Source: Sediminibacterium sp. (GTDB lineage Bacteria; Bacteroidota; Bacteroidia; Chitinophagales; Chitinophagaceae). From it: a DNA stretch of 64,000 nt. The stretch lies in the NCBI RefSeq assembly GCF_030695065.1, contig NZ_JAUYTR010000016.1:421865-485864 (forward strand), in the 5' to 3' direction. Of the stretch, positions 56,902 to 64,000 are shown one piece after another (position 1 is the first letter of the stretch; each line of letters opens with the position of its first letter). The notes beneath the pieces are model-generated. The model had not been told where the DNA came from and searched no databases. It saw only the letters and a list, made by a program, of their open reading frames with translations. The position numbers and the translations under genes are program-made.

Positions 56902-59574
56902 TTATTTTATAGTATATATAAGGTTCTTTTTCAACAATAGTTCTTTACTATTTGGGCCAATCATTATTCTAAATACACCCGCTTCAGAAACTTGCTCACC
57001 GGCTTCATTTATTAATGACAGCATAGTTTTATCAACATCAAATTCAACCGTTTTCTTTTCACCGGGTTTCAATTGTACTCTACTAAAAGCTTTTAAAGAT
57101 AGAACTGGTGTTGCAACAGAAGACAATTCATCTCTCATATACATTTGTACAACTTCATCGCCTAACTTATTACCTATATTAGTGATATCTAGGCTAACTT
57201 TAATTGTATCATTCCCACTCAATATGTCTTTAGTAAACGTCAAATTACTGTATTGAAATTTGGTATAACTTAACCCATATCCAAATGGGAATAATGGCTC
57301 TCCACTTAAATCATTGTAATCGTCTCCCCTTCCAGTAGGTTTATGGTTATACACCAACGGTAATTGTCCTTCAGATTGTGGGAAACTGATTGGCAATCTT
57401 CCCGCAGGATTTTCATCCCCATAAAGTAGTGCTGCAATTGCGTTACCAGCCTCTTCGCCTGGATACCACACCATCATAACTCCATTAACTTTATCTATCC
57501 ATTTTTGCATGGTTATGGCACTTCCGCCAACTAATAAAACCACTACAGGCTTACCAGTGGCAGCAACTGCTTGTATTAAATCTTCTTGATTTCCCGGTAA
57601 CCTAAGTGAAGATCTATCTTGAAATTCCCCCTCGCTAATTCCTGCTACAATAATGTTGACATCAACTTTTTTTGCTAATTCAACTGCTTGTTTAATTTTC
57701 GTGACTGAACTATCCATTAATGATTGCTTCCATAAAAACTTAATTTTACCATTCCCCTTAGATTCAAAAAACTCTACTTTCAATGCATAGCTTTTCCCTT
57801 TTTCTAATTGAATTTTGGTTGTTGCTCTTCTATAAGAAACTTTAGCCCATTGATTAATTAATAATTGGTTATTTACATAAAGCCTGTAGCCATCATTCCC
57901 TTCTAATCCAAGTTCATATATGCCTGTTTTATCGGGTGTTAAAAAACCTGTATACCTGATTGAATAGTGATCTGACGCTATACTACTATCAGGAGACATG
58001 AACGTATATGATTCATTTATTACGCTTACTTGTCTAGTTTTTCGTAGTGATTCACCTGGCGTTAATGAACTAAAATATTCAGCTGTTAGCCCTTTATTTT
58101 TAAATGCAGCATCTATAAATAGATTAGCATCTGAAACAAGAGAAAATGTTTCAGAATTAATGCTTGCCCCTTCAGCATAAAATATTTGCTGACCCCGATT
58201 AGCTCTTCTTCTTAATCCTTCCAATATATTCACTATACCATTTCCTGGTCCACTATATCCACCTAAACGAGCATCAATTGCCTCTTTTCCAAAAACTGCA
58301 ATCTTTTTAATCTCACTATTCAATGGCAATATATTGTTTGAATTCTTTAATAGAACTGTTCCTTTAACAGCTGCTACCTTAGCAATTGATTTATGCTTTG
58401 TGGCGTTCACCCATTCTGAAGCAATTGTTTCGTCTACATAAGGATTGTCAAAAAGTCCTAACTGAAATTTTACCGTTAATACTCGAGCTACAGCATCATC
58501 AATTCGTTCTTGTGAAATTGTTCCATCTAAAAATGGCGGAATAAATAATTTGTAGTGGTCATAATTGGTTTGAAAAATAACATCCAATCCATTTATTAAT
58601 GCAGCTGCTCCTGATGCTGGATAATCTTTGGTTGTATGGTGCAAAACGGTAGTACCACCAACTGCTCCTGCATCTGAAATTACAAAACCTTTAAACCCCC
58701 ATTCTTGTTTTAGTTTTTTATTTAAAAGCCAATTATTAGCTGAACTCGCAGCCCCATTTACTGAATTGTATGAAGTCATTATAGACCTTGCCCCTATATG
58801 TTGAACAGCATGTTTAAATGGAGGAAAATGCACTTCATTTAAAAAAGACTCACTCAGCTCAATGGGATAACTATCCCTTCCACCATCACCAACATTAGCA
58901 ATAAAATGCTTGGGTGTTGTAACTATACCTGCTGTTTCAAAACTACGCAAATAGGCAGCAGCCATTTGTGTTACTAAAAAAGGATCTTCTCCATATGTTT
59001 CTTCTGTCCTACCCCACCTTACATCGGTAGCTATATTAAGCACGGGAGAAAGTATATCACGTATACCTCTGGCTTTGGTTTCAATGGCAATAGCTGCAGA
59101 CACAGCTGTCATGAGCGATGTATCAAAGCTTGCTGCCAAAGCAATTGATTGTGGAAATGCAGTTGCCCCATTTCTAACTAAACCATGTAATGCTTCGTCA
59201 AAAGGAATAAACGGAATTCCTAATCTAGTTTCATTGACGAAATATCGTTGTATTTGATTAATTTTTTGAGCAAGCAATAAAGCATTTTCTCTGGTATTGT
59301 ATTGCACTAATTGTTCCCCAACTCCAGTTTGTGAAGACACGGCACTTACTTGGAAGCCAAAAATACCATTCTTATATAAGCCCGGATTAGTGCCTAAGTC
59401 ACCGGGAATCATAAATAGTTGCCAGAATTTTTCTGTGGGAGTCATCCGCTTAATTAAATCAGCTACCCGCTGTTCAGTTGTATAAACAGGGCTTTTGTAA
59501 ATAGGTAATGCTTGTGCATTTACTAAATCAATTCTGTTGTAGAAAAAAAATGCAATAAATAAGAAAACTCTCAT
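56902..59574 (-). CDS. Secreted GH3 beta-glucosidase with PA14 domain
   Basis: RLGIPFIPFDEALHGLV, ATSFD-type AASFDTSLM, GFKGFVISDAGAVG, PA14-like GLTAEYFS...YRLYVNNQLLINQW, FPFGYGLSYTKFQYS, C-terminal FN3-like. Confidence 0.95.
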   Translation of the reverse strand: MRVFLFIAFFFYNRIDLVNAQALPIYKSPVYTTEQRVADLIKRMTPTEKFWQLFMIPGDLGTNPGLYKNGIFGFQVSAVSSQTGVGEQLVQYNTRENALLLAQKINQIQRYFVNETRLGIPFIPFDEALHGLVRNGATAFPQSIALAASFDTSLMTAVSAAIAIETKARGIRDILSPVLNIATDVRWGRTEETYGEDPFLVTQMAAAYLRSFETAGIVTTPKHFIANVGDGGRDSYPIELSESFLNEVHFPPFKHAVQHIGARSIMTSYNSVNGAASSANNWLLNKKLKQEWGFKGFVISDAGAVGGTTVLHHTTKDYPASGAAALINGLDVIFQTNYDHYKLFIPPFLDGTISQERIDDAVARVLTVKFQLGLFDNPYVDETIASEWVNATKHKSIAKVAAVKGTVLLKNSNNILPLNSEIKKIAVFGKEAIDARLGGYSGPGNGIVNILEGLRRRANRGQQIFYAEGASINSETFSLVSDANLFIDAAFKNKGLTAEYFSSLTPGESLRKTRQVSVINESYTFMSPDSSIASDHYSIRYTGFLTPDKTGIYELGLEGNDGYRLYVNNQLLINQWAKVSYRRATTKIQLEKGKSYALKVEFFESKGNGKIKFLWKQSLMDSSVTKIKQAVELAKKVDVNIIVAGISEGEFQDRSSLRLPGNQEDLIQAVAATGKPVVVLLVGGSAITMQKWIDKVNGVMMVWYPGEEAGNAIAALLYGDENPAGRLPISFPQSEGQLPLVYNHKPTGRGDDYNDLSGEPLFPFGYGLSYTKFQYSNLTFTKDILSGNDTIKVSLDITNIGNKLGDEVVQMYMRDELSSVATPVLSLKAFSRVQLKPGEKKTVEFDVDKTMLSLINEAGEQVSEAGVFRIMIGPNSKELLLKKNLIYTIK

Positions 59575-59646
59575 GGAATGAAATTAAGGAAAACATGAAT
59601 GCACAATGATTTATAATCTTAACTTCAGTATTCATATATTTTTTTT

Positions 59647-60906
59647 ATGCACAAAAGAACCTTTTTAAAAAGTATCACGTTAGCAGGATTGGGTTTGCCA
59701 CAGTTAGGAAAATCAATGACAACCAATTTTGAAATCAATCCAATTGGCCCAGCAGCTATTGTAAGTAAAGATGAAAACTTTTGGAAATCAGTTCGTAGCT
59801 TATATAAAATAAAACCCGATTATATTAATCTGGAAAGTGGCTATTACAATATGCTTCCAGAAGAAACACTAACTAATTATTTGTCCATTATTAAAGAAGT
59901 GAATTACCACGCTTCTTTTTACATGCGAACCAGACAATTCAAAGAGCGTGCAGCTCAAAATAAATTAATTGCTCAGTTTTTAGGAGGTACCGAAGAAGAA
60001 ATTGTTTTAACTAGAAATACAACAGAATCTTTAGACTTAGTCATCAGTGGTTATCCATGGAAATCAGGAGATGAAGCCATTTTTGCAGAACAAGATTACG
60101 GTGCTATGATTGATATGTTTAAACAAGTAGCGAATAGGTATGGAGTTGTAAATAAAATGGTATCTGTTCCTAATATTCCGAAGACGGATGAAGAAATTGT
60201 AGCAGTTTATGAAAAAGCAATTACCAACAAAACAAAATTGATTATGATTTGCCATATAATCAATATTACAGGTCAAATATTACCTGTAAAAAAGATTTGC
60301 GATATGGCACACAAGTACGGTGTAGAAGTCATGGTAGATGGAGCACATGCTGTTGCTCAAATTCAATTTAATATAAAGGAATTGGGGTGCGATTATTATG
60401 GTGCAAGTTTACACAAATGGCTGGCAGTACCATTGGGTGTTGGCGTACTCTATGTTAAAAAAGAACATCAATCTAAAATATGGCCATTGATTGCAGAAAA
60501 TGAATCTGTAAAAGGTATTAATCGTTTAAATCATTTTGGAACCAACCCTGTACATACCTATTTAGCATTGCAATTTGCCATTGATTTTCATAATAAATTA
60601 GGTGCAGCAAATAAAGAAGAACGCTTAAGGTATTTACAAGAATATTGGACTTCAAAAATTGCTACGACACCCAATATTATTTTAAATACTCCTACTGAAA
60701 GTAAACGGTCTTGTGCTATTGCCAATGTGGGCATAAAGGGATTAAAGCCAGCTGATATGGCAGAAACCCTGCTTAAGAAATACAATATCTATACAGTAGC
60801 TATAGATGGTGCTGGCGTGCATGGATGCAGAATTACGCCTAATGTATTCACCACATTAGAAGAGTTGGATAAATTTGTAACTGCATTAAAGGAAATGGCA
60901 GCTTAA
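59647..60906 (+). CDS. Class V PLP-dependent aminotransferase (isopenicillin N epimerase-like) with Tat-like leader
   Basis: MHKRTFLKSITLAGLG leader; NTTESLDLVISGYPWKSGDE, MVDGAHAVAQIQFNIKELGCDYYGASLHKWLAVPLGVGVLYV. Confidence 0.88.
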   Translation: MHKRTFLKSITLAGLGLPQLGKSMTTNFEINPIGPAAIVSKDENFWKSVRSLYKIKPDYINLESGYYNMLPEETLTNYLSIIKEVNYHASFYMRTRQFKERAAQNKLIAQFLGGTEEEIVLTRNTTESLDLVISGYPWKSGDEAIFAEQDYGAMIDMFKQVANRYGVVNKMVSVPNIPKTDEEIVAVYEKAITNKTKLIMICHIINITGQILPVKKICDMAHKYGVEVMVDGAHAVAQIQFNIKELGCDYYGASLHKWLAVPLGVGVLYVKKEHQSKIWPLIAENESVKGINRLNHFGTNPVHTYLALQFAIDFHNKLGAANKEERLRYLQEYWTSKIATTPNIILNTPTESKRSCAIANVGIKGLKPADMAETLLKKYNIYTVAIDGAGVHGCRITPNVFTTLEELDKFVTALKEMAA

Positions 60907-62813
60907 TTAAAAAATAATCTTGCGCCAGCTTGCAACCACCTTCCCGGTAAAGGTGCTCCTATAAAATCATTGATGGTGCTATTGAATAAATTATCAGCTT
61001 GAATAAATACAATATGTTTTACTTTATTAAATCGAAAATTTATTTTAGCGTTCATTACAAAATAGTCGTTACTAATAGGAAGTAAAATTGGATTGGCAGT
61101 TTGTCCATTTCTACTTTTATATAAACCTGTTAAATTAAAATCAATTTGTTTGGTTGAAAATGTGGTTGCAAAATTTGCCAAAAATTTTGGAGCCGATGAA
61201 AGATAAAAACTCAACGGCCCATTTTTATTTTTTGTATTTATCCAAATGAATCCAGACTTGATTTTTATTGAATTTGTTGCATTCATTTTTTTATCCAACA
61301 AATAATCCACTTCAATTCCATCAACTTGTATATTACTTTGATTTTTAGCCAACAAATAATTTCCAGCAACTACTAAATTTTCTTTTCTTGGCATATCTGC
61401 GTAAGGAGTAAGTGTCCAATCAATTAAATCCCTGCTATTTCTGCTGAATGCACTGAACGAAATTTTACTATCGGCAGTTGTAATCCAATCGAAACCAACC
61501 TCATAATTAAAACTCTTCTCAGGATTTAAATTAGGATTACCAATTGAGCCACTTCGTATACCTGTTCTATTATAGTTGTTATACAATTCAGTAAAGTCAG
61601 CATTTCTATAAGCATACCCTGCACTTGCTCTTAACTGTAATTGATTCAACTGATACGACAAGTTCATTTGCGGAATAAATATCCATCCCCCATTTGATGC
61701 ATATTCTGTTCTTAAAGAAGTATTCGCAATCAATTTTTTATTAAATATTTGTTGCCAAATTCCATATACTGCAAATTGTTGAACCGTATGATTACCGCGA
61801 TCGTTTGAACGAATATTTCTTCCTATATACTGTGCACCAATAGTGTACTTAGTTTGATCACTTTGATTGCGCAAATACAAACTATTCAATTGAAATAAAT
61901 TAGAAAAGCTTGAGTTGGCAGAAGATATAGAACTGAATTGGTAATTGTCTTCCGTATTTTTAAAGCCCGCATATATGATGACTTGATCTTTATTTTTTTG
62001 GTACTGCGCATTAAATTGATTCCAAAATATTTTCACTCGCTCTACTGCTGTATCAGACGCAAACGATGTATAGAAATTTTGTGCAGCAAATTCTCTATCA
62101 TTGTATGCTGTTCTAAAAGCGGTTTCCCAATATTTATTTTTTTTACTGTAAGCCAATGAAAATGCTTGTTCTTTCATATAGCCTGAAATTCCTCTCTGCT
62201 GAGGACCATCGGCACTATTTCTTAATGCAGAAACTTGAAATTGTTGATTGTTTTTGTTGGAACTAAAATATCCTGAAGTGCTCAATAAACCCAAATCACC
62301 TGTTGCCAATTGTACTACCCCATTATTACCTGTTTGTTTTTTTTGTGAAAAAGTTTTGGTTGTGATATAGATAACTCCACCAACCGCATCAGAACCAAAA
62401 ATTCCGGAAGATGCCCCTTTTAAAATTTCAATCTTTTCAATTTCATCTAAGACTACGGGAATATACCCACTAAAATGCCCTGTATTAGGATCATTCAATC
62501 TTAGTCCATCTAAAATGACTAATACTTGTTGAAAAGTACCTCCTCTCATACTGATATCGCTTTGTGCGCCAAATGCTCCTCTACTCTGCACATCTATCCC
62601 AGGCAAGAATCGCAATAATTCATCTGGTGTTCTAACAGGAAGTTGAGCAATGTCTTTTGCGGTAATAACTGTAATATTTCTACCAGTTTTAGAAGCCCTT
62701 GTTTCATAAAATGAGCTTGTTACTGTTATTGGATCTAGCTGAGAGCCAAAATCTTGGGCAATTGACTGCTTAAATAATAATGAAGTAAGTAGAATAAATA
62801 ATAATTTCCTCAA
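60903..62813 (-). CDS. TonB-dependent receptor (BtuB-like)
   Basis: Plug NITVITAKDIAQLPVRTPDELLRFLPGIDVQSRGAFGAQSDISMRGGTFQQVLVILDGLRLNDPNTGH; C-terminal aromatic residue. Confidence 0.95.
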   Translation of the reverse strand: MRKLLFILLTSLLFKQSIAQDFGSQLDPITVTSSFYETRASKTGRNITVITAKDIAQLPVRTPDELLRFLPGIDVQSRGAFGAQSDISMRGGTFQQVLVILDGLRLNDPNTGHFSGYIPVVLDEIEKIEILKGASSGIFGSDAVGGVIYITTKTFSQKKQTGNNGVVQLATGDLGLLSTSGYFSSNKNNQQFQVSALRNSADGPQQRGISGYMKEQAFSLAYSKKNKYWETAFRTAYNDREFAAQNFYTSFASDTAVERVKIFWNQFNAQYQKNKDQVIIYAGFKNTEDNYQFSSISSANSSFSNLFQLNSLYLRNQSDQTKYTIGAQYIGRNIRSNDRGNHTVQQFAVYGIWQQIFNKKLIANTSLRTEYASNGGWIFIPQMNLSYQLNQLQLRASAGYAYRNADFTELYNNYNRTGIRSGSIGNPNLNPEKSFNYEVGFDWITTADSKISFSAFSRNSRDLIDWTLTPYADMPRKENLVVAGNYLLAKNQSNIQVDGIEVDYLLDKKMNATNSIKIKSGFIWINTKNKNGPLSFYLSSAPKFLANFATTFSTKQIDFNLTGLYKSRNGQTANPILLPISNDYFVMNAKINFRFNKVKHIVFIQADNLFNSTINDFIGAPLPGRWLQAGARLFFN

Positions 62814-63330
62814 GGGGACTGGTTTAAGAAGACAAATCTAAGTGCTATAACTATTCAAACTTGAAATATGCAGGTCTTGACCAAATTGTGACATTTGATT
62901 GAATATTAAAAAACATTTAAAAAAGTTATCCACATTTTTTTTATCCTTTTTTGAGATAGTTTGGTTTCCAAGATTTTGTTTTCTTAATGTTTTAGCAATT
63001 CGTCTAATAGAGTATTAAAATTTAATCGCTTGATAATGAATATTTTATATTTATTGTAATACTAGTGCAACAACACTAATATCAAACACATAGCCATTTT
63101 TTATTCTATAACAAGCTTAGTCTAGATTTAAACCAAAATTCCCAAAATGAGAAATGTTGATTTTTTGATACCAAATGAGGAATTGATTACAATTTTTAGA
63201 AATGTTTAACTACTTTTATGTTCATATCTGTGTTCATTTTATACCAGCGATCCGTATCCCCCTAACTATTTTCTGGTTTTTTTGAACATATTAATTATTG
63301 ATATGAATATTTTAAACAAAAACTAGGCTC

Positions 63331-64000
63331 ATGAAATCAAAAATTTTACTCAAAATTTTGATGCCCTTTTTTCTTCTGTTTGTTGGTAATGTTTTGATTG
63401 CTCAAAGTATTACTCCATCAGGTTCTATTACAGCTTTTACTGCTACGTATGGATCTGCATCAGGGGAACAAACTTTTACTTTTACTGCTACAGGATTAAC
63501 AGCTTCCTCTCCTGTTACAATTACTGCACCTACTAACTTTCAAGTTTCTTTGACTTCAGGAAGTGGTTTTGGTTCTTCAGTTGTTGTAAACACGGACGGA
63601 TCAGGCGATGTTACCCCTGCTGTAACCATTTACGTATTAATGCCAAGTGGTATAAATGCTGGAAGTGTTACTGGAGGTAATATTACATTGGCAGAAGGTG
63701 CAACAAATAATACAGTTGCAATTCCTACAAGTACTGTTAATACCAAAATTTTAACCATTTCTGGTTTAACCGCAAGTAATAAAGTATACAATGCAACTAA
63801 TGCTGCATCTTTAACAGGAACTGCTGCCTTAGTTGGTGTTGAAACTGCTGATTTGGCTGATGTATCTTTAGCTGGAACTGCTACTTCAACTTTTGCTGAT
63901 GCAAATGTGGGTACTGGTAAAGCGGTAACTGTAACTGGATACACATTATCTGGTTCTGCTGCTACTAACTATTCTCTTACTCAACCTGCTGGCTTAACAG
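63331..64000 (+). CDS. Large secreted YDG-repeat/adhesin-like protein (3' end outside window)
   Basis: ATG at 63331: MKSKILLKILMPFFLLFVGNVLIAQSITPSGSITAFTATYGSASGEQTFTFTATGL... LTISGLTASNKVYNATNAASLTGTAALVGVETADLADVSLAGTATSTFADANVGTGKAVTVTGYTLSGSAATNYSLTQPAGLT; open to the window end. Confidence 0.9.
   Translation, partial: MKSKILLKILMPFFLLFVGNVLIAQSITPSGSITAFTATYGSASGEQTFTFTATGLTASSPVTITAPTNFQVSLTSGSGFGSSVVVNTDGSGDVTPAVTIYVLMPSGINAGSVTGGNITLAEGATNNTVAIPTSTVNTKILTISGLTASNKVYNATNAASLTGTAALVGVETADLADVSLAGTATSTFADANVGTGKAVTVTGYTLSGSAATNYSLTQPAGLT

Noticed and set aside
62814-63330. Possible cobalamin riboswitch upstream of the BtuB-like receptor
   Set aside because: No B12-box-like sequence (GCCACTG or complement) or convincing structure seen on the minus strand.
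63630-63944. 104-aa Ala/Val-rich minus-strand ORF
   Set aside because: Mirror of the repetitive YDG coding sequence on the plus strand.
1-64000. CRISPR array, rRNA genes or complete IS elements
   Set aside because: No regularly spaced repeats, rRNA-like sequence or transposase-like ORFs were seen.

Overview
64-kb window from a Bacteroidota genome, probably Chitinophagaceae-like judging from gene content (DUF4199, DUF5686, GH20, TonB-dependent receptor and YDG-type proteins). It has two parts. (1) About 1-10.4 kb is an accessory, defence-like and partly decayed region ending at the 3' side of a tRNA-Pro(GGG) gene. It holds a tightly coupled operon with two PD-(D/E)XK nuclease-like proteins, a convergent 942-aa PIN-domain/helical-repeat protein, pseudogenes of a DnaE-type polymerase and a DinB polymerase (each with one in-frame stop plus deletion or truncation), a pentapeptide-like membrane protein, and an intact AbiEi-type antitoxin. 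Only fragments of the AbiEii toxin appear to remain, but two direct copies of a 28-bp inverted-repeat operator are retained at the antitoxin start. (2) About 10.4-64 kb is mostly housekeeping: heptose/glycosyltransferase genes, lepA, tpiA, pruA, pdhA, ribH, rnr, lpxK, hutGI, guanidine-modifying enzymes, pfkA-pyk-GH20-nagB, and a tRNA-Arg(ACG). The standout is a compact minus-strand operon at 46.6-54.3 kb: TetR, myo-inositol-phosphate synthase, PgpA-like, GtrA, DUF5686, CDP-alcohol phosphatidyltransferase, DUF4833, Aur1-like PAP2. It converges on a sphingomyelin-synthase-like PAP2_C gene and looks like an expanded inositol-(sphingo)lipid locus. A large YDG-repeat surface protein begins at 63331 and runs off the window; it is absent from the supplied ORF track. 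Family assignments are by eye from motifs; no database search was run.
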